From a bacterium (GTDB lineage: Bacteria; Zhuqueibacterota; Zhuqueibacteria; Residuimicrobiales; Krinioviventaceae), in assembly GCA_029561455.1 (NCBI GenBank), contig JAKQIY010000061.1, positions 1 to 64,000 on the forward strand: 64,000 nt of DNA, written 5' to 3'. The notes below the pieces were generated by a model. That model ran no database searches. It had not been told where the DNA came from and worked only from the letters and a program-made list of their open reading frames with translations. Each line of letters begins with the position of its first letter. The first letter of the stretch is position 1. Shown here piece after piece: positions 46,443 through 55,484 of this stretch. A program made the position numbers and the translations under genes.

Positions 46443-47201
46443 CTAGTTAGTAAAAATATGATGTGCATTGCCCAAATCCCGGGCCGCCGGGGTAACGATG
46501 ATTCCTTTTTTAATGAGAATTTTTTGTTTTTTAAGTATCGCCTGGCGGACATCGCTCTCGGTTATCAGCTTTTTGTCCGGGGCGGTGGGGTCTTCATAAA
46601 AACCTATACTGTTTGACACAATAAAAACCTGGTCGCCGGTCTTTAACCCGATGGCATTCGCCTCATCCATATCGATGTGCATTTGTAATAAAAAATCTTC
46701 GTGCACCCGGATCAAAACATTGCCCATGATACACAGACGCGATTCCATCTTGTCACCCTTTTCATGCGCCGGGGCAACAAATACGGTATCCTTGTCCTTT
46801 ACTCCCAACTCGGCCGCATCGGTGGGATTTATATGAATATGGCGGCGGGCGATCATGATATTTTCAGTTAATACAAGCGATCCTTTCGGCCCTTTAAGCG
46901 TTACCGATTCACCTTCCGGTAAGGCGGCAAACTTGCCGACCGGGGGATGGATGCCAAGATGGTAGGCATCGGTTCCCGACACTTCCACCTGAACATAATT
47001 ACGCAGCGCGCCAAGAATGCGAACATGAGAGAACTTGCCGGCAGGGCCAATCATCTCTACGATCTGCTCCGAAGCAAACTCTCCCTTTTGATACAGACTT
47101 TTGTAGACGGTTAATTCGCTGATTCCGAATAATTTTTCCAGCACTTCACGGGAAACATGCAAATGACGATTCGATACCCCGACCGGGATCAATTTTTGCA
47201 A
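46443..47201 (-). CDS. pduL: PduL-type phosphotransacylase
   Basis: A 252-residue acyl-CoA:phosphate acyltransferase (phosphate propanoyltransferase family), converting acyl-CoA and phosphate to acyl phosphate. Both halves of the PduL fold are visible: IPVGVSNRHLHVS near the start, and IMIARRHIHINPTDAAELG in the second half, whose histidines bind two zinc ions, plus MHIDMDEANAIGL. A C-terminal extension of about 45 residues (ITESDVRQAI...TPAARDLG) resembles the EutQ-type tail. TTG at 47201 is preferred (GGAG 7 bases upstream, giving MQKLIPVGVSNRH); an earlier TTG at 47252 would add 17 residues. No microcompartment shell genes are nearby. Confidence 0.85.
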   Translation of the reverse strand: MQKLIPVGVSNRHLHVSREVLEKLFGISELTVYKSLYQKGEFASEQIVEMIGPAGKFSHVRILGALRNYVQVEVSGTDAYHLGIHPPVGKFAALPEGESVTLKGPKGSLVLTENIMIARRHIHINPTDAAELGVKDKDTVFVAPAHEKGDKMESRLCIMGNVLIRVHEDFLLQMHIDMDEANAIGLKTGDQVFIVSNSIGFYEDPTAPDKKLITESDVRQAILKKQKILIKKGIIVTPAARDLGNAHHIFTN

Positions 47202-47434
47202 ACTCTGGTCTCCATTCCTGTACTTTGTTCCAAGCCCTGATAACGGTAACAATTTGCCAAAAAAAATGTCAGACTATTACAATTTGGAAATTATCATTTA
47301 TTGTGAAAATAATCAAGAAGAAAATTTTAAAATAAACCAAATCAGGAGAAAAAGTCAAAAAAAAATTGTTTAATAGTAAAAATTTTACCATATTACTTTT
47401 TAAGTCAGTACTCTCTATAATTAAGGAAGATATT

Positions 47435-48238
47435 ATGCAGACCAGCACTATTATTTGTGACGCTCATGTCCATATTTACCCGCAATTCGATTTTAACGTC
47501 GCGTTTGATTTTAGCATAAAAAATTTTAAGGCAATTATTAAAAATCAAAAATTGCTGCATGATACAATAGCCGTATGGCTGCTAACCGAGGGACAACAAT
47601 TTAACTTTTTTTCAAAACCACCGGCCCTGCCAGGGTATCAAATAGAAAAAACGCCGGAAAAAGAGAGCCTGGTAGTTGTCGATTCTACTACAGGTAAAAA
47701 GGTTTTATATATACTTGCCGGACGGCAAATAGTTTCAAGTGACAAGCTGGAAATTTGCGCCCTGGGCACTACCGCAGTGTTGCCGGACCGGGAAATGAAC
47801 ACACAGGATACTATAACGTGGGTACTTGAACATGACGGCGTTCCGGCGTTAAACTGGGCGCCGGGCAAGTGGTTTTTTAGTCGCGGTAAAATCGTCAACT
47901 CGGTCATCGACAATAACTCGCCTGAACAATTGTTGATCAGTGAAACGACCATGCGCCCAACCTGCTGGTCAACCCCCGTTTTAATGAAAAAAGCCCTAAA
48001 TAAAGGCATGAAAGTGCTGGCTGGTTCAGACCCACTACCCTTGCCCGGCGAAGAAAAGCTGCTCGCCACTTATGCCAGCATAATGAGCGGCTCTTTCGAC
48101 CCGGCTAACCCGGCAAAATCTATTAAATCACTGTTACTGAATCCCGGCGCCTCGATACAAAACACCGGCAAGCGTAGCGGGCTGGTTGCATTTGCAAAAC
48201 GACAATATGGAATTATGCGGTATAATAAAAAGAAATAA
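47435..48238 (+). CDS. Amidohydrolase/PHP-like protein of unknown function
   Basis: A 267-residue cytoplasmic protein. It opens with CDAHVHIYPQFD, the HxH metal motif of PHP or amidohydrolase barrels, and late in the chain has VLAGSDPLPLPGEEK, which could hold the catalytic Asp. The middle region lacks obvious further metal histidines, so it may be a divergent or inactive member. The ATG at 47435 is chosen for AAGGAAG upstream. It is divergent from the PduL gene and followed by a bidirectional terminator. Confidence 0.55.
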   Translation: MQTSTIICDAHVHIYPQFDFNVAFDFSIKNFKAIIKNQKLLHDTIAVWLLTEGQQFNFFSKPPALPGYQIEKTPEKESLVVVDSTTGKKVLYILAGRQIVSSDKLEICALGTTAVLPDREMNTQDTITWVLEHDGVPALNWAPGKWFFSRGKIVNSVIDNNSPEQLLISETTMRPTCWSTPVLMKKALNKGMKVLAGSDPLPLPGEEKLLATYASIMSGSFDPANPAKSIKSLLLNPGASIQNTGKRSGLVAFAKRQYGIMRYNKKK

Positions 48239-48257
48239 TAAGCCCTGTATAAAAGCA

Positions 48258-48286
48258 AAAACGCCGGCGCTAATGACCGGCGTTTT
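48258..48286. terminator. Bidirectional terminator between convergent genes
   Basis: The perfect 10-bp stem AAAACGCCGG / CCGGCGTTTT with a 9-base loop is flanked by A and T runs on the two sides. It lies between the stops of the amidohydrolase-like gene (plus) and the PiT gene (minus) and can serve both. Confidence 0.85.
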
Positions 48287-48337
48287 ACTTTATAAACTTT
48301 TCCTGTTCTATTCTATTACCCGCCCCCGGATTATAGA

Positions 48338-50572
48338 TTACTTGAACAATTTGGTATCGACTAGCCCCTTGCCTAATTCCATAAACTGAATCGTTATTGA
48401 TTCTATATTGGCCAATATCCCATAATATAAAAGGCTGCGCCTGGTTTTTACTGCCCCTTTTTTAATTCTTTTGATCTGGTTTTTATGCAAGATACGGATC
48501 TGGTGCAGTATATGTTCGCCGGCAATCCGGCTTTCTGTAACAAGTTGTTTATTACGTTGTTCCAACGCTTTTTCAGTTTGTAATACAAATTCAGTAAATA
48601 CTTTTTTTAGCGCTTCCAGTTCCTGAACCTGAACATCGGAAAAGCCGCTATGTTTATTTTCCACATGAACCAGACAACTACTGCTCAACTCGCGTAACCG
48701 GCGGCTGGATTCTTTCAGAGCGGTTAAAATTTCCGGACTCACATCAACATCGGCGTCATTTTCATGGATTTGTAATAATGTGTAAAAACGGGTTATTAAT
48801 TTATTGGCGTTTTTTTCCAGTTTTTTGGATTCATTTACTGCCTGCCGCAGCACATCTCTTTTTTCACTGATCATGCCCTCAAAGGTATCACATACCGTAT
48901 CTAAAAAATTATGCAAATACTTGTGCATTTTAACAAGAATAGTATCGAACTCTTTTACAGGAGATAATTCAAGAATGTCATGTTCATGCTCTGTTTCCTC
49001 TGCATCTCGTTCACGTTCTCTTTTTTTATGCAAAAAGTTGGTATGGAGAACAAAATAAATCGCGGCCAGTATTAAAAAAATGATGGCGGGTAAACGGAAA
49101 TAATAGATTAACAATGCCAGCAGAAAAGCAACGGTAAAAGCCATAAAAGCGGTGAAAAACCAACCGCCGATGACAGTAAGCACCCCGGTTACACGATATA
49201 CAGCGCTATCGCGTCCCCAGGCGCGATCCGAAAGCGACGAACCCATGGCTACCATAAATGTAACATACGTTGTCGAGAGTGGTAATTTCAATGAAGTGCC
49301 GATGGAAATCAAAGCGCTGGACACCACCAGGTTAACGGAAGCACGTAACAGATCGAATGCGGCCAGGTCTTTTTTCTTTTTCTTGTCAACTGGTTTTTCG
49401 AAACGCGCATTGATTTTGTTTCTGACAGTTTCAGGTACAACCAGGTTGATTGGGCGTGCCAGGGACATTGCCATTCGTACAACAATCCGTGAAAGTCCGG
49501 TAGCTTCGAATCGTTCATCGTTTTCATCATCCTGTCGGCCAAGACCGACTTCTGTTTTAGTTACTGTTCTGGCTTTTTTGGAAATCCATAAAGTTACTAC
49601 CATGATAATCCCGGCCACAAGCAGCATCCAGGAATCTGTTTTAATCTTGCCGTTCATGCCTTCCATCGAAGCTACTAACGGATTATCCGGGCTTGCCAAA
49701 GCAATTTGATAAGCATTGAATCCTGCCAGTGGGACGCCAATAAAATTTACCAGGTCATTTGCGGCAAATGCCATAGCCAGCGCGCCAGTACCAATCAGTA
49801 TGATGGGTTTTAAAATATTAATTTTCGTAAAAAGGGTGAGCAGTTGAAAGATCAGCGTAAAAACCAGAAAATTAATGCCCAAAAGCATCCATGTGTGGGT
49901 TTGAATCCAGGCTAAGGCATTTTCGGTAATGAACGAAGCATCTTCCGCCCCTTTGATCAAGATAAAATAATTTATCGCCGTCAGGGCCAGACCACCCCAA
50001 ATACTTCCAAACCGACGCAGGTTCTTCTCAAAATCAAAGGTAAATATTAAACGTGTAAAAAACTGAATGATAGATCCGCAGGTAAAGGCAATAATTATTG
50101 ATACCAGAATACCGGAAATGATCGCCAGGGCTTTGGCTGAATTAATATAATTAATCATCTCTGCAAGGTTATCGCCGGACTGGATAATTTTTATCATAGA
50201 TACAGCAACCGCGGCGCCAATTAATTCAAAGATAATAGATACTGTGGTTGAGGTAGGCAAGCCAAAAGTATTATATAGATCAAGTAATAATAAATCGGTT
50301 ATGGCTACAGCCAGGAAAAGAACCAACAATTCAGAAAGTAAAAAATATTCGGGATGGAAAATTCCTTTTCGCGCCACTTCCATCATCCCACTCGAAAAGA
50401 GCACCCCCAGCATTATCCCCGCACTGGCAATCAGCATTATGATCCAGCGCGGCGCTACCCGCGACCCTACCGCAGAATTTAAAAAATTTACAGCATCATT
50501 GCTCACACCCACGGCCAAATCTGCAATTGCAAAACCAAACAATGCCACGACAATGAACAGGTAAAGTTCCAT
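48338..50572 (-). CDS. PiT-family inorganic phosphate transporter with PhoU-like tail
   Basis: A 744-residue inner-membrane transporter. The two PHO4 signature halves are visible: GVSNDAVNFLNSAVGS near residue 23 with GLPTSTTVSIIFELIGA near 104, and in the second half AANDLVNFIGVPLAG and KLPLSTTYVTFMVAMGSS. About 12 helices are present. The cytoplasmic C-terminus (about 550-744) is a helical PhoU/DUF47-like domain (DTILVKMHKYLHNFLDTV...). It carries H+ or Na+ coupled phosphate uptake. It is transcribed away from phoBR, and a Pho-box-like element lies between the two. Confidence 0.9.
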   Translation of the reverse strand: MELYLFIVVALFGFAIADLAVGVSNDAVNFLNSAVGSRVAPRWIIMLIASAGIMLGVLFSSGMMEVARKGIFHPEYFLLSELLVLFLAVAITDLLLLDLYNTFGLPTSTTVSIIFELIGAAVAVSMIKIIQSGDNLAEMINYINSAKALAIISGILVSIIIAFTCGSIIQFFTRLIFTFDFEKNLRRFGSIWGGLALTAINYFILIKGAEDASFITENALAWIQTHTWMLLGINFLVFTLIFQLLTLFTKINILKPIILIGTGALAMAFAANDLVNFIGVPLAGFNAYQIALASPDNPLVASMEGMNGKIKTDSWMLLVAGIIMVVTLWISKKARTVTKTEVGLGRQDDENDERFEATGLSRIVVRMAMSLARPINLVVPETVRNKINARFEKPVDKKKKKDLAAFDLLRASVNLVVSSALISIGTSLKLPLSTTYVTFMVAMGSSLSDRAWGRDSAVYRVTGVLTVIGGWFFTAFMAFTVAFLLALLIYYFRLPAIIFLILAAIYFVLHTNFLHKKRERERDAEETEHEHDILELSPVKEFDTILVKMHKYLHNFLDTVCDTFEGMISEKRDVLRQAVNESKKLEKNANKLITRFYTLLQIHENDADVDVSPEILTALKESSRRLRELSSSCLVHVENKHSGFSDVQVQELEALKKVFTEFVLQTEKALEQRNKQLVTESRIAGEHILHQIRILHKNQIKRIKKGAVKTRRSLLYYGILANIESITIQFMELGKGLVDTKLFK

Positions 50573-50686
50573 ATACTAACCCTCGGTTAAGCCTTGTTTA
50601 AATAAAAACAAGTGTTTAGATCAACATAATTCCTAAATAAAATTTTTACCTAAAATATATATTATATTAAAAATATATGAATTCAA

Positions 50687-50715
50687 TGTTAAGATAATGT
50701 TAAGAAAATGTAAAA
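50687..50715. promoter_or_regulatory. Pho-box-like direct repeats between PiT and phoB
   Basis: TGTTAAG-ATAA-TGTTAAG-AAAA-TGTAAAA: three 7-base repeats separated by exactly 4 bases, an 11-bp period. This is the architecture of PhoB/PhoP boxes, and the word is close to the TTAACA type of Bacillus. It lies 72 bases before the phoB start and 115 before the PiT start. Confidence 0.6.
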
Positions 50716-50725
50716 AGATTATCGC

Positions 50726-50754
50726 TTGACTTGAATTAAAAAACCGAGTATTTT
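50726..50754 (+). promoter_or_regulatory. Candidate phoB promoter
   Basis: TTGACT (50726-50731), a 17-base spacer, then TATTTT (50749-50754). The Pho-box-like repeats end 10 bases upstream of the -35. A better -10 word (TATAAT, 50754-50759) has too long a spacer, though it could serve if PhoB replaces the -35 contact. Confidence 0.4.
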
Positions 50755-50789
50755 ATAATAAAAAATAACCTGTAAAGAGAGTGTCACCT

Positions 50790-51479
50790 ATGGCAAAAAA
50801 AATCCTGCTTGTTGACGATGAAAAAGACATTATCGATCTGCTGGATTATAACCTGCGCTCCGAAGGCTATGAAACCAGAAAAGCGTATGACGGCAACCAG
50901 GCTATTGAAAAGGCCTGCGCCGAATTACCTGATTTGATCATTCTGGATATCATGCTGCCTTATAAAGATGGCTGGGAAGTGCTGCGCGAACTGCGTAAAA
51001 CCAGGGAAACGCAAAATATCCCCGTTATTTATTTAACTGCCAAAGACAGCGAAATTGATGAGGTAGTCGGGCTGGAACTGGGCGCGGATGATTATATCGT
51101 CAAACCAATTGCCATTCGCAAGCTGCTGGCTCGCGTTAAAAAAGTCCTATACAAACAACCCGTTGACCAACAACCACAAAATTCAACCATCAAGATAAAA
51201 AATCTTGAAATCGATCCTTCCCGTTACCTGGTGCATTATCATGACCAGGATATTGTTTTAACCAAAAAAGAATTTGAGATTTTATTGTACCTGGCGAAAA
51301 GACCGGGACGCGTGGTGACCAGAAAAATATTACTGGAAGAAATTTGGGACGACAATGTCATTGTGATTGATCGTACTATAGATGTTCACATCCGTAAAAT
51401 TCGCGAAAAACTCCAGGATGACGATAATGAGCTCATTGAAACGATCAAGGGCGTCGGTTATCGTTTTAAAGCGGATTAA
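50790..51479 (+). CDS. phoB: PhoB-like response regulator
   Basis: A 229-residue OmpR/PhoB-class response regulator. The receiver domain (1-120) has the acidic pair DDE (9-11), the phosphorylated Asp53 in LIILDIMLP, the Thr in YLTAK and the Lys in YIVKPI. A winged-helix DNA-binding domain follows (about 130-229: LTKKEFEILLYLAKRPGRVV, DRTIDVHIRKIREKL, IKGVGYRF). The ATG at 50790 is preferred over a GTG three codons upstream. It lies 6 bases before a PhoR-like kinase. The name rests on sequence class, a neighbouring phosphate transporter and the Pho-box-like repeats. Confidence 0.88.
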   Translation: MAKKILLVDDEKDIIDLLDYNLRSEGYETRKAYDGNQAIEKACAELPDLIILDIMLPYKDGWEVLRELRKTRETQNIPVIYLTAKDSEIDEVVGLELGADDYIVKPIAIRKLLARVKKVLYKQPVDQQPQNSTIKIKNLEIDPSRYLVHYHDQDIVLTKKEFEILLYLAKRPGRVVTRKILLEEIWDDNVIVIDRTIDVHIRKIREKLQDDDNELIETIKGVGYRFKAD

Positions 51480-51485
51480 CATTAT

Positions 51486-52952
51486 ATGAAAATCTCACTG
51501 CGTCAAAAACTCATCGTCCTCACCTTGTCCCTGGTTGTTTTTGTCACTATTGCCGCCGCGATCCTCTCTTCAGTAGAGATCCAAAGGTATTATACGCTCA
51601 AGATTAAACAACAATTGGAAATGCAGCTATCCGAGGTTGAGTATTTACTGGCAAATTCCGCCCTGGTCGATGAGGATTCCCGCTATACCAAATTTACCGG
51701 TTATGCCCGGCAGGTCAACTTGCGGATCACCTTTATCGATTCCCTGGGAACGGTATTGTACGATTCCACTGTTCCTGAAGATTCTCTGGCTTTTTTGAAT
51801 AACCATCTGACCCGCCCGGAAATACAAATGGCCTTGCATAACAGTTCCGGTTACGATCAACGTCACAGCACATCGGTTCCCGAAACCATGCTTTATGCCG
51901 CTAAAGTATTTAACCGTGAACTTGCCGGCGACAAACCCCTTTTAAACCAAATTTATTTTATTCGCCTGGCAATTCCCCTGCGCGAAATTAATCAAGTCAT
52001 CAATGCCCTGTTGTGGAAAATAGCCGGCGGCAGCCTGATTGCGCTTTTATTGTTTTCGCTGCTTAGTTACTACTTTGCCAACAAGCTCACTTTTCCCATC
52101 CAAAAACTCGCCGCCATCGCCGAATCGATTAAAAAAGGCAATCTCGATGCGCATTTTGAACATAACACCAAAGACGAACTCGGCGAGTTGGCGGAATTAC
52201 TCAATGAAATACTGGATAAACTCCGCTCCGACCTGGTGCAAATGCGTAAACTGGAAAAAATGCGCAGCCAGTTTTTAGGCAATGTTTCCCACGAATTGCG
52301 CACCCCCATTTTTGCAGTACAAGGATACCTGGAAACCCTGTTGCAAAACAAAGAATGTGATGTAAAAATGCAACGCAAATTCATTAAAAAAGCTCATCGC
52401 CAGGCGGTGCGGTTAAACAACCTGTTTACCGATCTGATCGATATTTCCAGAATCGAATCCGGTGAAATGAAGATGGTGTTTCGTAACTTTAACCTGCACA
52501 AATCGCTGCAAAGCATAGTCAACGATCTGCAGGAAACCGCCGATGATCATAATGTTACCCTGGTGTTTGCTAATAAAAATGACGATAAAGTCTATGCGCT
52601 GGGCGATAAAAATCGTCTCAAACAGGTAATCATCAACCTGGTTGTAAATGCTATAAAATATAATGTTCCTTATGGCAAGGTCGAAGTCGGAACCAGGGAA
52701 GAAAAGGGGAAAATTACCATCTATGTCGCCGATACCGGACGCGGTATAGCCAGAGAGCACATTAACAGGATCTTTGAAAGATTTTACCGGGTCGATAAAG
52801 AACGCTCCCGTAATCTGGGCGGCACCGGCCTGGGACTGGCAATTGTCAAGCATATTATCGAAGCTCACCATAGTGAAATTCAAGTGGAAAGTGAGGAAAA
52901 TAAAGGCTCCACTTTTAGTTTCTCTCTGGTAAAAGCAGCTCAGGAATCATAA
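51486..52952 (+). CDS. phoR: PhoR-like sensor histidine kinase
   Basis: A 488-residue inner-membrane kinase that probably phosphorylates the adjacent PhoB-like regulator. It has two membrane helices (about 8-30 and 178-198) with a periplasmic domain between them (VNLRITFIDSLGTVLYDST is typical of PhoR/WalK sensors). A HAMP domain spans about 200-250, and the dimerisation/phosphoacceptor helix has His269 in NVSHELRTP. The ATPase domain has an N-box NLVVNAIKYN, a G1 box VADTGRGI, an F box IFERFYRVD and a G2 box GGTGLGLAIVKHII. No PAS domain is apparent. The stop codon overlaps the mnmA start (TAATG). Confidence 0.9.
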   Translation: MKISLRQKLIVLTLSLVVFVTIAAAILSSVEIQRYYTLKIKQQLEMQLSEVEYLLANSALVDEDSRYTKFTGYARQVNLRITFIDSLGTVLYDSTVPEDSLAFLNNHLTRPEIQMALHNSSGYDQRHSTSVPETMLYAAKVFNRELAGDKPLLNQIYFIRLAIPLREINQVINALLWKIAGGSLIALLLFSLLSYYFANKLTFPIQKLAAIAESIKKGNLDAHFEHNTKDELGELAELLNEILDKLRSDLVQMRKLEKMRSQFLGNVSHELRTPIFAVQGYLETLLQNKECDVKMQRKFIKKAHRQAVRLNNLFTDLIDISRIESGEMKMVFRNFNLHKSLQSIVNDLQETADDHNVTLVFANKNDDKVYALGDKNRLKQVIINLVVNAIKYNVPYGKVEVGTREEKGKITIYVADTGRGIAREHINRIFERFYRVDKERSRNLGGTGLGLAIVKHIIEAHHSEIQVESEENKGSTFSFSLVKAAQES

Positions 52953-54049
52953 TGCCGGTAAAGATAATGGAAAAAAATAACGACAAAACTGTTGCAATCG
53001 CCATGAGCGGCGGTGTAGACAGTTCCGCCGCCGCCGTTCTGCTCTTACAGCAGGGATTCACCGTGTTCGGTGTAACCATGCTGCATTACGATTCCGCCTG
53101 CAAAAAAGAACTGACCGCAGTCAACGATGCGGCGGCCGTGTGTAAAAAGTTATCGATCGACCATCATGTTGTGGAAATAAAACAAGAATTTTTTACCGCC
53201 GTTATTGATGATTTTATTACGGAATACCTGGCCGGGCACACGCCTAATCCCTGTGTGCGTTGCAACCCCCGTATCAAATGGGGCGTTTTACTGCAAAAAA
53301 GTTTGGACTTGGGAGCCGATCTGTTCGCCACCGGCCATTATTGCCGTATTGAATTTGATGCGGCAACCCGTCGGTATTGCCTGCGCAAAGCCCCTACTCT
53401 TAAAAAAGACCAGTCCTATGCCCTGTGGAAACTGCGCCAGGAGCAACTGGCCCGAACCATCTTTCCGCTTTCTCATCTCACCAAACCGGAGGTACGCACT
53501 GTAGCTGCCCAGGCCGGGCTGGCCATTGCCGACAAAGGCGACAGCCAGGAAGTCTGTTTTATTGAAGATGATGATTACAATAGCTATATTACGGAGTATC
53601 TGCGCGCCAAAAACATAGAAATTATCCCCGGAAATATTCTCGACCAACAGGGTCATGTCATTGGTAAACATCGCGGCTATCCTTTTTATACCATTGGCCA
53701 GCGCAAGGGGTTGGGGATCGCTCTGGGCCGCCCGGTGTTTGTTACGGAAATCAATGCGGAACACAATACGATCCGGATTGGCGATAAAGAGGATTTGCTA
53801 TCCCCCGGGCTGACAGCATCGGACATTAACTGGGTGTGCTGCGCCGAACCGCAGCCGGGAATGCCGGTAACGGCGCATATCCGCTATAATGATCCCGGTT
53901 TCCCCGCAACGCTGGAAAAAGTTGACACCCATTCTTTTACTATCCGTTTCGCCGAACCGCGCCTGTCGGTAACCCCGGGACAATCGGCGGTATTGTACGA
54001 CGGCGACCGGCTGCTGGGCGGCGGCATAATTGACAAGGCAATTAAATAA
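52952..54049 (+). CDS. mnmA: tRNA-uridine 2-sulfurtransferase
   Basis: A 365-residue cytoplasmic enzyme that thiolates U34 of Lys, Glu and Gln tRNAs (s2U). Seen: the PP-loop SGGVDSS (19-25), the nucleophile Cys101 with Cys104 in NPCVRCNPRIKWG, and the second catalytic Cys202 in DSQEVCFI. The C-terminal beta domains begin near GNILDQQGHVIGKHRG and include FYTIGQRKGLGIALG. Start and phoR stop share an A (TAATG), with AGGA at suitable distance. It is read as part of the phoBR operon, an unusual placement. Confidence 0.95.
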   Translation: MPVKIMEKNNDKTVAIAMSGGVDSSAAAVLLLQQGFTVFGVTMLHYDSACKKELTAVNDAAAVCKKLSIDHHVVEIKQEFFTAVIDDFITEYLAGHTPNPCVRCNPRIKWGVLLQKSLDLGADLFATGHYCRIEFDAATRRYCLRKAPTLKKDQSYALWKLRQEQLARTIFPLSHLTKPEVRTVAAQAGLAIADKGDSQEVCFIEDDDYNSYITEYLRAKNIEIIPGNILDQQGHVIGKHRGYPFYTIGQRKGLGIALGRPVFVTEINAEHNTIRIGDKEDLLSPGLTASDINWVCCAEPQPGMPVTAHIRYNDPGFPATLEKVDTHSFTIRFAEPRLSVTPGQSAVLYDGDRLLGGGIIDKAIK

Positions 54050-54061
54050 AAAGGAGCGCTG

Positions 54062-55264
54062 ATGAAAAAACTGTTCGTTTTACTTTTATTGCCGCTGTTT
54101 ATGGGCTGCTTTCACGAACATTACCAGTATAATATCAAGATCGAGGCCGGAAATATGGATCGCAGCGCCGGCCCTGTTTATGTGGATGTGCTGCTGCCGG
54201 CGGTGGAATCAAACACCCCGGCATGTATCATGGACGGTAAGGTTAAAATTCCAGGCCAATTGGAAAATCTCGGCGGCGGCATGGCCCGCATCTGGTGGAC
54301 TTGTCCGGCAATGAACGCCGGGCAAATCAAGGAATATACCATCTTTTTCCCGTATAAATGCGCCAAACCGGGTTATCAGTGGGCTATGGAAGCCGACACC
54401 GCCGCAACGCTTACTTTTAACAATATCCCGGTTATAAAATACCTGTATGCGCCTTTTAACCAACAAAATTTTGTCAATACCCAAAAGCCCTATCATCATG
54501 TCTATGCCCCGGATGGAGGGGAAATCATCACCAAAGGTGATAGCGGCGGCTTGTATCCGCATCACCGAGGCATCTTTTTCGGTTATACTACGGTTACCGT
54601 GGGCGACAGCTTGTATAACTCATGGTACTGTAATGGGGGCGAATATACCGCGCACAACTCTTTTGTAACCCAAATGACCGGCGCGGTGTATGGCGGTCAT
54701 GTGGTGAGCATCGACTGGATGAACCGCCAGGGCGAGCCTTATGCTTTGGAAACACGCACAGTCCGTGCTTTTAAACTACCGGACAGTTCGATCCTGATCG
54801 ACTATGCTATAAACCTGGATTCGTTTGGGGATTCGGTGCTGTTAAGCGGCGACCGTCAGCATGGCGGCGTCCATTTCCGCGCCGCCCAATACGTCGCCGA
54901 TCACGACAGCGCCACCCGCTTTATCCGTCACGAACAATGGTCTGCTGTGCCGGCGGACAGCGAATACAACGCCGATGATTTTCGCAACGTCCCCTGGGAT
55001 GCCATGCAATTCAGCATCGATGGGCACGACTATATAGTTGTTTATATGAGCGACCCGGTTAATCCAAAACCGGCGGATTTCTCCGAACGCAAATATGGCC
55101 GCTTTGGCGAGTTCTTTCCATATATGCTGACCCCGGAACAACCGCTTGCAGCGCATTACCGCTTCTGGATTTTAAACGGCCACGATATCAACCGCGAACA
55201 AATTGAGAAACAGTACCAAGCTCTGGTCAACCCGATCAAGATCAGCATCTATAAGTATGATTGA
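54062..55264 (+). CDS. DUF6807 (PmoA-like) family putative lipoprotein
   Basis: A 400-residue exported protein with a short signal peptide ending LFMGC, probably a lipoprotein. Family wording of DUF6807 (often labelled PmoA family, unrelated to methane monooxygenase) is seen: PDGGEIITKGDSGGLYPHHRGIFFG (quoted here in part: GLYPHHRGIFFGY), then DRQHGGVHFRAAQY and NPKPADFSERKYGRFGEFF. Members are thought to be carbohydrate-related and are found near sugar catabolic genes. It starts 12 bases after mnmA with AAGGAGC, the last gene of the phoBR run. Confidence 0.82.
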   Translation: MKKLFVLLLLPLFMGCFHEHYQYNIKIEAGNMDRSAGPVYVDVLLPAVESNTPACIMDGKVKIPGQLENLGGGMARIWWTCPAMNAGQIKEYTIFFPYKCAKPGYQWAMEADTAATLTFNNIPVIKYLYAPFNQQNFVNTQKPYHHVYAPDGGEIITKGDSGGLYPHHRGIFFGYTTVTVGDSLYNSWYCNGGEYTAHNSFVTQMTGAVYGGHVVSIDWMNRQGEPYALETRTVRAFKLPDSSILIDYAINLDSFGDSVLLSGDRQHGGVHFRAAQYVADHDSATRFIRHEQWSAVPADSEYNADDFRNVPWDAMQFSIDGHDYIVVYMSDPVNPKPADFSERKYGRFGEFFPYMLTPEQPLAAHYRFWILNGHDINREQIEKQYQALVNPIKISIYKYD

Positions 55265-55442
55265 TGGTTCAGGAAGATTTTCCAGGCTCTATTCCTGTTT
55301 ATCAAGATTGGCGATCTGCATTCGTATATATCGAATTAAATTACACCAATAAAATATTACATTCAGCATCTGCCCGCCCTGGAACTCCTTATTCAGGGCG
55401 TCTAATCGGTAATTTAACAGAACCGGCAGGTAGAATGATGAT

Positions 55443-55468
55443 CGTCCGGGGTTTCATAACCCCGGACG
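55443..55468. repeat. Perfect 11-bp hairpin
   Basis: CGTCCGGGGTT-TCAT-AACCCCGGACG, with no T run after it. It lies 178 bases after the DUF6807 gene, at the edge of repeat island 3. Confidence 0.6.
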
Positions 55469-55484
55469 GGCAAAAACTGTAAGT

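Noticed and set aside
46309-50789. Shared 13-mer AGAGAGTGTCACC before phoB and in the Nudix-PduL gap
   Set aside because: Only two occurrences noticed, with no symmetry and different contexts; likely chance or ribosome-binding-site similarity.
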